The translations under genes and the position numbers were made by a program. A DNA stretch of 64,000 nt from Amoebophrya sp. A120 (lineage: Eukaryota; Sar; Dinophyceae; Syndiniales; Amoebophryaceae). Under the pieces are notes generated by a model. The model had not been told where the DNA came from. It searched no databases and saw only the letters and a list, made by a program, of their open reading frames with translations. Location of the stretch: the NCBI GenBank assembly GCA_905178155.1, contig CAJINV010000010.1, positions 2,304,167 through 2,368,166 of the forward strand. The letters are read 5' to 3'. Shown piece after piece: positions 12,598-24,069 of the stretch (positions within the stretch are counted from its first letter, which is position 1; every line of letters starts with the position of its first letter).

Positions 12598-15500
12598 CTA
12601 CTGTTTCACAATCTGAATTCCAATCACCCCGTAGGACTCCATCTGCGAGACGTTCACCTCCCCACAGCTCGCCAACTATGAGAGTGCACAACTTCCCCTC
12701 CCCTCATTTGTCATGCAAAATACCCGATCCACCCGTTGCCACCTCTTGGCACTGTTTGCATGACAAGCTCTGGCAGCCCAAATAGCACTACACTCCAGTG
12801 CCAATTCGTCATGCAAAACCGGCACTCTTGCTCATGCTTGTCTTGCCGTTCATGCTCTACAAATAAGGGGGAGGGGAGTTGTGCACTGTCATACCAACGT
12901 CAACAGATCCAGAAACGCCAACGCCGCATCCGCCGCGGAATCGATCCCCGGCATCTGGTCAAACGTCGTGTACTCGAATTTCTTCTCCTGTTCTTCCCCA
13001 TTTTTACTCTCCTCCTGCAGACCACTTCCACCGACCTCGGGGAACTCAAACTCGTTTTCAAAATCCACGAAATCCGAGTCGTTTTCGCTTTTCCTTTATC
13101 CAGTGCAAATACCCTGGACGTCTGGAAGAGTTGTAAATTGTGATGCTGCTTTTGGATTCCAAAAAGCCCTGCATTGCCTGAGCAGCAAGAGGAGTCTACT
13201 TTTTGCCATGCGAAGAGAGCTGCATTTCTCATGCGATATAAGCAGCAGAAAGCTCTCGCAGAATCTGTGATGCTAGGGCACGCATCACAGACATTATGGG
13301 TGGTCATGGAAGATATGCATGACAAACTTGGCACTTCTCCAGACCCAGACACATTTGCAATGCATATCCTCCCCGTTTTCTTCGCCGATTTCTGGATGGT
13401 TTTCCAGGTGGACACAATCCGCTTTTCTATCAAAAGGAAAAATCCCCCCCCCATATCGAAAAGGGAATTTCTTGTGATGCAGATTTGTGGTCACAACTCA
13501 GCTTTGTCATGCTACAAGGGAAAAGATGCGGACTGTAGTGCTGGGCGGCGTGGGAAAGCCTTGCATCTTCAACACGACAGGGGGCAGCTGGAAGCGGGAA
13601 ACAGCATGACAAATTGCCTGCAAAGGAGGCCACAAATGCGGCTCTTGCCCATCTAGCAATACAAGTCGCTTTGTGTACTCAAATACAGCATCACAAATTT
13701 CGTTTTCGATATGGGGAGGGGGGGTTTTTCCTTTTAATATTTTCCCAGGACAGCTTCGATCGCGAGTATGAACTGCAAAAGTATCGTACTCGTATAAAAA
13801 TACATTACAAACTCCCCCAGCATTATAAATCGAATTTGTAATGCTGATTTACCTTGAGAAGCAGGTTTGTAATGCATAAATGCAATTACTACGAGTACGA
13901 TATTTTTGCAGTGCATAGCGAGTCGGAAAACGCGATGGAAAACTTCGATGACCTCTTTTTGTTCAATCTCGAGTCGTATGCATTGCAAATATGTCTGGGT
14001 CTGGAAACTTGTGATGCAAGAAAGGGAAGAGTGAACTCACTATAATGCGCGGTTGCCAAGCATGACAAGTTTTTTTCGTGGTTCTGAGTTGCTATTCCGC
14101 ATGAGAAACTGCGCTTTTGCATGACAAGGAGGAGGGGCTCTTCGCGGCCGTGCAACACAGAGTTTAGAGTCATGCCCGACTAGCATGACAAACCTCGCAA
14201 TCTCCCAGACCCAGACATTTTTGCATTTGATAAGTCGGAACTCTCCTGGCTGCTGGAGTTGTTATTTTGAAACACGGGGTCGTCAATGTTGCCAAAGTTC
14301 ATCTCGATATCGTGCTCCTGCCCGCTGTTGTTCAGGTCCAGGTTTAGCGACTGATCGTTGTGGTCAAATAAATTTGTCCCGAGATTGGCGTCACTGAAAT
14401 CAAAGTTCCCAACCTCTCCTACATTCGGCTGTAAGAGATCCGAGTTGTTGGTTTTGTTCAGCATGATGTTGCTTCGGCTCAGATTTGGTATCGAATTGTT
14501 GTTCTTACTCGTCCCACCGCGCAGCTGCACATTACCTAGTAGACCCGACATATGCATTTGGTCCTCCCGCGAACCAGAATCGCCACCCCGGAGCATTTGC
14601 ATGCGATCGGAGGAAGACGAGGAGGGATCCTCGGGATCGTGTCCGTTTCTGTTCTTTCCCCGACCGGTAGTGAGAAGCTTCCGGTCCTCGGGCGAAATCG
14701 CCAAGTGCAAATTGCTGAGGGCGGAGCTATTGTTTCCGAACTTCATAGCGGCCTCGTTGTTCTTGTCACTGAGAGCGGAGGTGTCGTTTCTACTCAATTG
14801 CAGATTCGAGGACTGGTTCAGACTGTGCATCGTGGAGTTGTTGTTACTTTTTCCTAAGATTCCGCTTTTGTCAACGCCAGTTGTGTTGTTAAGATCGCCA
14901 CCGGTTTCAAGTTCTTCATCCACATTGGGATCCTCGTGGTAACCGAAGTCATTCTGGTCAAAGTCGAACTGATTTTTATCCCCGAAAATTTTGTCATGCT
15001 GATTCTCCATCCCACTCTGATTGTCCATCCCGTTCATTCCAAACAACTCAAGGCCGCTGTGATCGTTCATGATCCCGTTCATCTGCGACAGCTCTTCATC
15101 CCCCTCCGGCAAAATCGCAGACAAGTCCATATTGTCTTGAAACAAACCTCCACTCGTGTTGTTCGTACCATCTTGAAAGTGAAACGCCGAACTGTTAAAC
15201 AACCCGGATGAACTACCACTCGTGTTTCCATTGAGTAAGCCGGATCGAACCACACTCACGTTGTTGGAGGGAGCAATAAAGTTTTCTTGGTTAAAGAAAC
15301 CGGAAGATGAGGCGCCGCTTTTATTGTTCAGGGAGCTGTTGTTCAGGAGTCTATTTGAAACCTCATTATCATTTTTCTTCACCGATGAATTCGCCAAATT
15401 TTTCTGCCGTTTCGCACTCGGAAAACCAGAAGCAACATCGGGGTCACCAAAGAGGTAGTTGCTGTCGTCCGCATTGCTCGTCGTGGCAGCCCGTTTGTTG

Positions 15501-18500
15501 TTCTTGTTTCGCTTCGCGCAGAGTTTGGACTGTTTATTTTTCAGTTTGAGTTCCACCTGCACGTCGTTTGTATCGAAAATGTCGACTAATGGGTTCATCG
15601 CAGGGAGGAGCAAATTCTTCGGAATCTTCAGATTGTTCCCTGCGGATAATTCTTTGCTGTTGTTGTTGTTTCCACGCTTCGTATTCTTCTTCCCTGCTGC
15701 TTTCGTGCTGTCCTTATTTTCCGCCCCGTAGTTCTTACTGCCACTGTCAATCCCGAGCAAGCCAGCTAGACTGAACTCGAACTTCGAGGCCAGGCCCTTG
15801 AAGTTGTTCTTCAGCATGTCGGAAACTTTCACGAATTTCGGTTTCAAATAGTTCGGTTTCTGTTTGGGTACTTTTTGCTTTCGTTGCTTTTTCTGCTTTC
15901 CGTGGACGAGGTCATTCTCCAAACCACCAAAGGTTAAAGACGAAGAGGAGGAGCTTTTGGACAAGTTCTTGTTCTTTTTCTCATTCGTGTCTTCGTTATC
16001 GATCCCCATCAAGTCATCCGTTTCGTGGAGCTGTAAGTTGCTCTTCATCGCTGTTGATATGTTGTTTTTATCCACTACACCAGAAAGAGCTCCTGCCGAA
16101 GCAGACACATTTGTACCATTCAGCATCATGCCACTGGCACTGCTGTTCACCAGTCCACTGCTTCCAAAATTGTTCATGCCGTTGTAGGCCTCATCATCAA
16201 TCGGGTCGATAAAATTGGCGTCGTCGTGCAACAGCATGGAGAATTCCAGATCATCTTGCATGGACAAATCCGTGTCTTTTCCCATGAGGCTCCGGTTCAA
16301 ATTGTTGCCTTCAACTCCCAAATGATCTTGCTGGTCGCCTGCTGCCCCCGTGTTGAAATTGTTGTTCCCGCTCATGTTGTTCATCAGACCGCTTTGATGG
16401 TGCAGCACCTTATGGTCGTGCAACAGTAGACTGCTGTTCGACAAATGGCCTGGCGGTAGGATCGATGACTGATTGTTGTTCAACACAGACGAATTATTCA
16501 TATTACCGGATTTATTGTTGTTTAGCTGCAAATGGGAAGACCGATCATTCGCATTGGATATCCAGGAAAAAAACACCATCACGGTCACACTTAGGAGGTT
16601 TTGCATCAGAAATTTGTCTCGCATGACAAATTTTTCTTGTATTGCAAAAACACAACAAAGGGAAATTGCCTATAACTCTTCCTCTTGGCTGTGATGCATT
16701 TTTGCGCATGACAAAAATTTTTGTATTGCAAAAATGTGCAAAAGTGATTGGGATGGTGTTTTTTTCTTGAATATTGGAACTGGAGCTGTTATTCAGTGTC
16801 GTGTTGTCAAACAGCCCAGAAGTCGTATTCAGGTCCCGCCCGGTCGTCGGGGCCAAGTCCGTCGCGTTTAGTAATCCCGATTTGGAGTTGAGCTTTACCT
16901 GCTGCGGATCGACGTTTATTCCGAAAAAATTATTGTCCTGCGCGTCAATATATCAACTGCAAATGTGTCTGGGTCTGGAAGAGTGTATGTTTGTCATGCT
17001 TGTCTGGCATGGCTCTTAAATCTGTCATGCACGTTACCCAAGAGCCCCGTTTTGCTGTCTTGCAGAAACGCAGTTTGTCATGCAGAATAATATTAGGCAA
17101 CACCTAGAAGCTCAGAAGCTTGTCATGCTGAGCCAGCACTTGTGGCCTCTTCCTGATACGCCACCCAGCATCAGAAGTTTCCAGACCCAGGCATTTTTAC
17201 AATTCATACAATATTACCGATGTCGTCATCCGGGATTAGGTCTAAGGAGACGTCTAAATTACTATCCTCTTTGTTTTTCTTCTTCTTCTTCTTTTCCGTC
17301 CACTTGTTCCCGCCGATTGGATTTCCCTCACCGTCCAATTCCGGGGATTCGAAATCCGCACCGCCAGAGGAAGGGTCGTCAATATCCTTCTCGCCGGGAC
17401 CTCGTCTCGAGAGTAATCCCAGGTGGCTGTTGTTCATTCTCTTGTTCCCGGTAGAAGTCGGTGGGAAAAGATGCGGGCTGAAATGCAGCATGTTGTCCAG
17501 GTTCTGACTGATGTTGCCGTCTTGAAGACCAGAGTGCTGCTCGACTAAGTCACCATTGTGCGAAATAAATCCACTTTGGTCGTTGTTGTTCTGCAGCAGC
17601 AGCCCGCTCTGATTGATCCCGGAACTAATACCTGCGCCGCTCGTGTTCTTCTTGTTCGGCACCGAAGCTCCTGCACCGGACCGGACCAAATCTTCCAGGA
17701 CCGGCGAGTCGTACATCATCTTGTTCTATCCTGTGCAAAAGTATCGTGCTCGTAGTAATTGCAGTAATGCATTACAAATTTTTTCCCTAACCTAAATCCG
17801 CATGACAAATTTTATTTCTCATGCTGAGGAAATTTGTCATGCATTTATACGAGTACGATGCTTTTGCATTGCATATGCTCCCGTTCGTCAGCCCGAGCTT
17901 GTCGGTTTTCTTCCCGGTTCTGACAGTCTTCAGCAGGTGCGAGATCTGGTCGTATCCTGTGTAAAAACGTCCCCAACCCAGAGTTGTCATGCAGCTTTGC
18001 GACTACAGGAACATTTGTAGTGCGCATCTCTATGAGAGGCATTTCCAGTCGAATTTTGGCATTTGTCATGCTGTAAACAGGATGAGAAAGTGGCTTTCTG
18101 ATGCCGCTGCCCTTCCTAGCCAGCACTACGCTGCAGATGAAAACTTGTCATGCACAACTCCCAAACCTTGGAAATTTGTGTTGCAGATTTCCCATCTTGA
18201 CTATGGGGTGGGGACATTTTTGCTCAGGATAGGTCGTCCGTCTTGTTCAGCTTGTGGAGACCCACGTCAGAAACCAGTTGGCTGTCACCGTACTCGGAGA
18301 GCCGCATAGACTGGGACCGAAAGAACAGCTCCTGCTCGAAAAACTCCAGGTTGTCGTATGGATTTTTGCAAAAGTTGTACGCCCTAGCTCTAGCATTGAG
18401 GACTGAGTTACAAATTTCAATTTTCTCAGCATGAAAAACACAAATTTCTCATGCTGACACGCGCATCAACAGGACAGATCTGTCACTCATGGTCATGCTA

Positions 18501-20034
18501 TGATAGACTGGTGCATCTAGGAATCATACCAAACTTTTGCACTCACAGGATATGTCGCCGGGAGACACGAGCTGCTGGTCGGGAATGTCGAGTTGGATAT
18601 CTGTGCGGAACGAAGGAATCACGATTTATTTCTCATTGTCTTTGTCATGCAGAAACGATATTAACGAATAGGATTAGGAAAAGGAATGCGCTCCCTCTTG
18701 TGCATGAGAAAGTTTGACATGATGCGCCGCGACATGTGCAAGTCAAACTACTACATCTACCTAGTACAAAAACAATACCAGCATCCAAAATCGGGCTTCC
18801 GGCGTCCCACGCGGCGATGCTATTGTCCAGCACCACCGCCTGCTTCTTCTTCCTTTTCTGCACGGTGATGCCCCTTTTCATGAATTTCTGCACCGCTTTT
18901 TCCGCCGCGGTGATCGCCTTTTGCAGCTTCAGATTCAGCATCTTCGCCAGCCCGTGGAACAAAATTCCGTACGTCTGGAGCGCATTCGCGGACAGTTGCA
19001 CGTGCAAGGGGCGGTTTTGGAAGTTTTTTTTCGATCCTGTTCTGTTCGACCTAGAAGAGGACTTCGAGCGGTAGGACATGGACTGTTTTAACACCCGTTC
19101 CAGGAATGAATCGCGCCGATTGTTTTTTGTCGTGAGGTCGTATCAAATGTAAAAAGGTCTGGGTCTGGAAGAATGCAACTTGTGATGCTGCATTTGGATT
19201 CTAAAGAACTCTGTATTGCATGAGTACCAAAGGGAATGCAATTTTTGCTACGCTGAGAAGGCACTTGTCATGCGGAATACGCATCAAGAAGCCCTCAAAA
19301 AATCTGTATTGCTAGGGTATGCATCACAGACATCATGGCTCATGCAAAACGTGCATGACAAGTGTCAGAATCTTCCAGACCCAGACATTTTTACAGTTGA
19401 TAGGTCGTCGACGTTTTTTTTGCTCGTCGTCCCGTGGTTGGCGGTATCTTTATCTTGCTGTTCCTGTTTCTTGCTCGCGGAAAGGAGCTTGTTATTCTCC
19501 AAAGAACCATCTGCTTTCGAGGACTTGGACTTACTGTCCACCTTCCGTCTTTTCGCATCGCTCTTCTCCACATAATTCTCGTCATTTCCATTTTCTTCCG
19601 GAGAAGTCTGCTCCTCATTCACCCCGCCCGCAACCGTCGTCTCCTCCACAAGCTCGGAGAGCTGGGATCGCAGGTCTTTTTCCAAGGTCTTCTTTCGCGT
19701 CGGGTTGGTATCAAATGTAAAAATGTCTGGGAGGTCTGGAAACTTGTGATGCTGCGTTGGGAATAGTGAATGCTCTGTAATGCACAGGCAAGCATGAGAA
19801 ATATCTGCGCTTCTTTGTGTTGCGCTTTTCGCATGACAAACTGCGTTTTTGCACGACAGGCAAAAGGGTCTCTTCTTGGACACGCAACAAAAACTTCTTG
19901 GTCATGCCAGACACGCATGACAAATCTCGCGATCTTCCAGACTGACCCGGACATTTTTACACTTGATAGTTGGTAGCGGCATGCCAAAGCTCCCGAAAAC
20001 TCGGGAACTGCTGGAGAAAGTGGTGATAGAGCAT
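12598..20034 (-). CDS. RAD21: RAD21/REC8-type alpha-kleisin (cohesin subunit) with a very large Asn-rich middle
   Basis: Predicted kleisin that closes the cohesin ring by bridging the SMC1 and SMC3 heads. Exons: 20034-19969, 19708-19403, 19140-18779, 18600-18553, 18356-18232, 17952-17876, 17726-17209, 16950-16774, 16558-14233, 13976-13918, 13766-13740, 13427-13367, 13096-12894, 12676-12598 (stop TAG). The N-terminus has the kleisin pattern FRELWHAATN, then, after an acidic insert, a helix LQTYGILFHGLAKMLNLKLQ matching the RAD21 region that contacts SMC3. The C-terminus ends with the winged-helix signature ALAFLDLLTLASCGEV followed by QMESYGVIGIQIV, which corresponds to the 'LLVL...V.Q.EPYGDI' pattern of RAD21/REC8/SCC1. 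The predicted length is about 1,460 residues, more than twice animal RAD21. The excess is an Asn/Ser-rich stretch in the 2.3-kb exon 16558-14233. Thirteen exon junctions remain in frame: twelve by introner removal and one by a GT-AG intron (18778-18601). Mitotic RAD21 cannot be separated from meiotic REC8. The start codon is the first in-frame ATG and is unproven. Confidence 0.82.
12677..12893. mobile_element. Introner, family 5
   Basis: TATGAGAGTGCACAACTTCC ... GAGTTGTGCACTGTCATA, duplication CCAAC. It splits the kleisin winged helix. Removal gives LLTLASCGEV. Confidence 0.92.
13097..13366. mobile_element. Introner, family 1a, reverse orientation
   Basis: Duplication TCCT. Removal joins KKTGR to KSENDSD in the kleisin gene. 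Confidence 0.85.
13428..13739. mobile_element. Introner, family 6
   Basis: TATCAAAAGGAAAAATCCCC ... TTTTTCCTTTTAATA, duplication TTTTC. Removal joins KLSWEK to RIVSTW. Confidence 0.88.
13767..13917. mobile_element. Introner, family 3
   Basis: Duplication GCGAG. Removal joins AFSDS to RSKLSW; the exon between this element and 13428-13739 is only ~27 bp. Confidence 0.9.
13977..14232. mobile_element. Introner, family 1b, forward orientation
   Basis: Duplication AGTCG. Removal joins QESSD to SRLNKKR. Confidence 0.88.
16559..16773. mobile_element. Introner, family 7 (only copy seen)
   Basis: TATCCAGGAAAAAAACACCA ... TGGTGTTTTTTTCTTGAATA, duplication TTGGA. Removal joins NSSSSN to ANDRSS. Confidence 0.85.
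16951..17208. mobile_element. Introner, family 1b, reverse orientation
   Basis: Duplication CAATA. Removal joins DDIGN to IDAQDNN. Confidence 0.88.
17727..17875. mobile_element. Introner, family 3
   Basis: 149 bp, duplication TGTTC/TGCTC. Removal joins GLTNG to KMMYDSP with one changeable residue between. Confidence 0.85.
17953..18231. mobile_element. Introner, family 2
   Basis: TATCCTGTGTAAAAACGTCC ... GACATTTTTGCTCAGGATA, duplication GGTCG. Removal joins NKTDD to QISHLL. Confidence 0.9.
18357..18552. mobile_element. Introner, family 3 variant
   Basis: TATGGATTTTTGCAAAAGTT ... AACTTTTGCACTCACAGGATA, duplication TGTCG. Removal joins LVSPGD to NLEFFEQ. Confidence 0.85.
19141..19402. mobile_element. 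Introner, family 1a, reverse orientation
   Basis: Duplication GGTCG. Removal joins KNVDD to LTTKNN. Confidence 0.9.
19709..19968. mobile_element. Introner, family 1b
   Basis: Duplication GTTGG. Removal gives LWHAATNPTRKK at the kleisin N-terminus. Confidence 0.9.
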
Positions 20035-21254
20035 TTTTACTTTCACTTTGGTTTTTCTGTTATGTTTTCTGCATGTGAAATGGAAATTGAACGATACAGA
20101 GATCGGTAGCTTCAGTTGTACTTACAACTAGCTGCCTGAGGAAGTTCTTTCTAACGAGAGGAAATTCATCTCGAGTTAGAGTTTGTTTGGTTGGTAGACC
20201 ACAAGAGAGTAAATTTATTTCTCCGCGCGTTGCTGCAAGATGTTCCTGTCGTAGAGCTTTGTTGTTTTGTTGCCAAGTGCCGCAGTGGAAAACTACATCC
20301 TTAACAAGCTACTTACTTAAATTCATTTTGCCGTTTGAAAGTACTCTCGACGCTCATTTGCCAAACGCTCTCAGTACTTGGTTGATGAAACAGCCCCTGT
20401 GTCTATTTTGTAAGGCACCACATCTATAATTTTGCTCGTCCCTCGTCGGCCTTTTTGAAAATCCACTTCACTCAGGCTACACGACAACTCGGACGAAAAA
20501 ACAAAAAGCCTCGACGAGTTCGAAAGCGAGGAAGGAAACAAAAACGACATAAAAGAAAATGGAACAGATCCACCGAGCTACGATCGGAAAAAAAAAACAG
20601 AGCGGCAGGAGCAGCACGACCTGCATCTTCTTAAGTGCTCCTTCAAAAATGAAGGCACTTATTAGTTTTCCTTCTTGCAAGAATATACTTATATCTTTTT
20701 CAACTCAACACAAAGACACAAATTTTCTTTTCGTTCTGCGTAGAAGATCAAAGTTCTGCATCTGACTGCGCGTCGTGGCCGAGGGTTCTTGCGACAAGTC
20801 CACCTCCCGCGGCTAATGACATGGAAGTGCAAAAATGCAAATCAAGAGGAATCTTCGAAAAAATTCTTGTTTAAGAATCTCAAAGTGTACAACTTCTACC
20901 TCCTTGATGTCGGGAAAAGCACGACAAATTGCAGATGGCGAAGCAGTAACTACACAATTATGCAATAAATATTTACTTCATCCTCCGAATGTCAAGTCAG
21001 AAGTAGTGACAAACAGTTTCAAAGCCGTAATATTTGCAAAAAACCACATCGAATCTGCGTCGCCGCTGAGTGGCTGCAAAAGGGAGCATAGTTCTTGTCG
21101 GAGATGCTGATCGCGGTGTAGTTATTCTTATTTTGCGCAACACAAAGACAAATAAAGAGTCAAACAACTATCACTGCAAGTTCTTTTACCCCAATGTGCA
21201 AGGAGGTCGAACATAGCAGGACAGCGACAGCGTTTATTTACTTGAAAAATTATC
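20035..21254. other. Intergenic spacer between the BART and kleisin genes
   Basis: About 1.2 kb of AT-rich, introner-free sequence. Nothing coding, no RNA gene and no repeat is supported. Confidence 0.6.
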
Positions 21255-23164
21255 CTATCCAAAAAACCCTGACTCATCAAACATCGGCCCCATGACGCTT
21301 CGTGCCCACTCCTTTCGTGCTTTTACCGACTGCTATCAACTGCAAAAATCATGTCTGGGGCTGGATAGTATTGAAAGCACACGACATGCTGAGGAGCGTT
21401 ACATCATGCTATGCATTACAAATCTTATTGCTCTTCTATTCTTGCATGGCAAATCCAAATCCAGACCTGGACAACATATTTTCAATGCATAACTGCATGT
21501 GCCGGACGAATTTTATGTAGTCCTCGCTGCCCGTCAAAGCGTCTTATCACAGGAAAATAAACCTGTGTTACTGGAAGCTTCTTGGACTCGCAGCATGACA
21601 AAGTTGCTCTCGTCCGTGACAGACAAAGACAAAGGCTATAATACACGGCTGGTACGCCGGGACAGTGTCGAAAGACCAGCATTTTGTTGCATGCTTCGCA
21701 AAAAATTGTCCTTGTGTCGCATGCTTCGCATTACAGACTTGCTGTAAACACAGTTCTTTTCTTGCGATACGTCTAAAACGCCGTGTATTGTGTCGTCTGC
21801 CTCCAGCTGGAACCCCTTCGGGTCTGCGTTGTAGAGTTGTACAATGTATGTAGATTCAAAAAAATCAAATTGAAACTCACATCGAAAGTGAAGACCCTGC
21901 ATGAAAACCAAAAACACACATGCCTTCTATGAGTTGGCTTTAAGTTTAATGCGTGAGAAAAATTACGAAAAATGAGTACTTTTGACAAACTTCGTCAGCT
22001 CCATAATGACGTGGTCCACATCGTACCCTGCGTCGGACAAAACCTGATTTGCTCGGTCCTCAAATTTCTTCCTGTACTGCAGACTATGCAAGAAAAAAAG
22101 TGTGTTGTGATGCGCAACGTTGTAGTGCGAGATGGCTGCGCTTGCCAGGCTGGTCAGGCAGATATCAGGTGCGTTTTAGTTTTTACGCATTACCTCTGCC
22201 GCACAACAGGTTTTTCTTTTTGCTGTTCTTACCATGCCAGACAACTTCATTACAGTACAATGCTCTTTCTCCAAGAGGAAACCGGAATCACTATACACAC
22301 ACTTTTCTTCTTGGATACAGATGCAGATCCGTCCACTCCAGTTTCTGCTCGACGTCCACAGGATCTGTTTTTTGTTTGAACTAGGATTAGATTTGTCATG
22401 CAGGACCGAGAAAAGAGTCCCTACCTGTCATGCAGTAATCAACATATGAAAACAAACCACACCTATTGTCTTCTAAGTACTAATACCGTCGTCCGGAAAC
22501 TCGTCGCAATGCTTGAAGCTCCATCGCATCAGATCCATGCAAAACTCGTCGTCCTGGAAGGCTTCCAAAATTTCCCGAAACATGTACGCCGGTACCCCAT
22601 TTTGTCGGAAATCGTCCATGGTGTCAATCGCCAGATTTGTTGGGTTATGGATTGTAAAAGTGTCTGGATCTGGAAGGATGTGAACTTGTGATGCGCATTT
22701 CACAACACAGACAAATCTCCAATGCATAGGCAGCAAAAGATGTCCATTCCCTGTCACCAAAGTGTGGGATTTGTCATGCGGATTAAGCAATGCGGAAGCT
22801 TCTCGAAATCTGTGATGCTAGGGCTTCCAGGACAGACATCCTGTGTCAAGCAAAAACAGCATGACTCTTCCAGACCCAGACATTTTTGCATTTGATATGG
22901 CTTCTTGGCGGAGCTCGGCGGACTAGCTTTGGAACTGGCTGCATCCGTCGACGCGGCGGAGGTGCTGGACGAGGAAAGAACGCCATCCACCCGTGCGGAG
23001 TTCATCGGATCGTAGTCGGAGGCGGTGTCCAGGTGCTTTGCCGATACGACGGTACTTTTCCCGGCAGTAGACGGCGAGGAGAGACTGGTTGGCTTTGTAG
23101 TTACCTGATGTTCTGGGAGGTGCTGATCGTGGTAAAGATGTTGAGCCGCTGTCGTCGAGGTCAT
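21255..23164 (-). CDS. BART-domain protein (ARL2-binding-protein / CFAP36-like)
   Basis: A protein of about 247 residues. Exons: 23164-22898, 22645-22487, 22364-22318, 22084-21980, 21823-21770, 21544-21492, 21333-21255 (stop TAG). Residues 1 to ~85 are Ser/Thr/Ala-rich linker. The rest reads as a BART domain: a helix VPAYMFREILEAFQDDEF, then FKHCDEF, then EWTDLHLQYRKKFEDRANQV, GYDVDHVIMEL and finally GSEDYIKFVRHMQ. This is the order expected for ARL2BP and CFAP36, in which the domain binds GTP-loaded ARL2/ARL3-type GTPases and acts around cilia, centrosomes or mitochondria. The domain only becomes continuous after four introners (22646-22897, 22085-22317, 21545-21769, 21334-21491) and two GT-AG introns are removed, all in frame. 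Which BART subfamily it belongs to cannot be decided from the sequence. Confidence 0.75.
21334..21491. mobile_element. Introner, family 1, internally shortened
   Basis: Only 158 bp, with diverged termini (CATGTCTGGGGCTGGA). Duplication ACTGC. Removal joins VRHMQ to SVKARKE. Confidence 0.8.
21545..21769. mobile_element. Introner, family 4 variant
   Basis: TATCACAGGAAAATAAACCT ... GTTCTTTTCTTGCGATA, duplication CGTCT. Removal gives HGVLDALTGSEDY inside the BART domain. Confidence 0.82.
22085..22317. mobile_element. Introner, family 4
   Basis: TATGCAAGAAAAAAAGTGTG ... ACACACTTTTCTTCTTGGATA, duplication about CAGA. Removal gives WTDLHLQYRKKF. Confidence 0.82.
22646..22897. mobile_element. Introner, family 1a, reverse orientation
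   Basis: Termini with GTCTGGATCTGGAAGG and its inverse; imperfect flank TGGGT/TGGCT. It lies between the linker and the BART domain. Confidence 0.8.
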
Positions 23165-24069
23165 CGTTGAGGACTATTCACTGATTATTCTTCTTGCAAG
23201 TCGCAGCTCGTAGTTGCAAAATCGCATGAAGAGGAAACGATCCACACGCAAATGCAAAGAACTTTTTTTGCTATAGCTTTTCACGTAACAGAATGTTCTG
23301 AGCTATGTGTCGCGCTTGTAATCTTTCACTCCAAAGGTAGAAATGGGTCGTAAATGCTCGACCTTCTACTAGTATCGAAGCTTCTAGAGCCGGTAAGATC
23401 GGATCCATAACTTCGAAAAGATTGACACGAAATCAAAGGCGGAGCCAGTTGTGAAACCACAATCATAATGTGCATGTAAAAAATATGCTTATGTATGATG
23501 TGCTTCGTACCATTTTAACTGAATGAATGAATGACTGAGTCTTCGACACAAACACAACAACAATTTGACGCAAACCTCGAGCTCTGTAATTCGTCCTCAC
23601 TACTTTTTACGTGTGGAGATTCAATTTTTTAGCAATTTTCCCCTCTCCTCTCAAAAAATTTGGTTAGATTTCCTCGTTTAGTTCGATGAGAGACCGCACA
23701 CCACCTCGTCACAACGACATATGAATAGCGATAGAGATGAATGATCGGAACACAAAGCTGCATATGAGCCGAAAATAGCAAATTAAATCAGATGTCACTG
23801 CAACCAAGGGACCTCGCTAAACAAGCCGATTTTTGATCTGCGCCTGCTATCCGTTTTGCGTTTTTTTGTCGCGTGAATGTGAAAGCCAGCAGTAGTCGTA
23901 AAAGAAGTTCTTGTACCTCTTTAAAAGAACTAGCTGCCACTACTTCTACCAAGAAGTACTCGCTTGTTCTGTGTGTGTCGCTTTTTCTCTTTGTTCATTT
24001 TGGATTATAGAAGTAGATGCGCATGGCATTATCTGCGTTCATCTCCACCAAAACGACACCATCACCTCC
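23165..24069. other. Intergenic spacer between the Kish and BART genes
   Basis: About 0.9 kb of AT-rich sequence without introners or convincing open frames. Nothing specific is seen. Confidence 0.6.
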
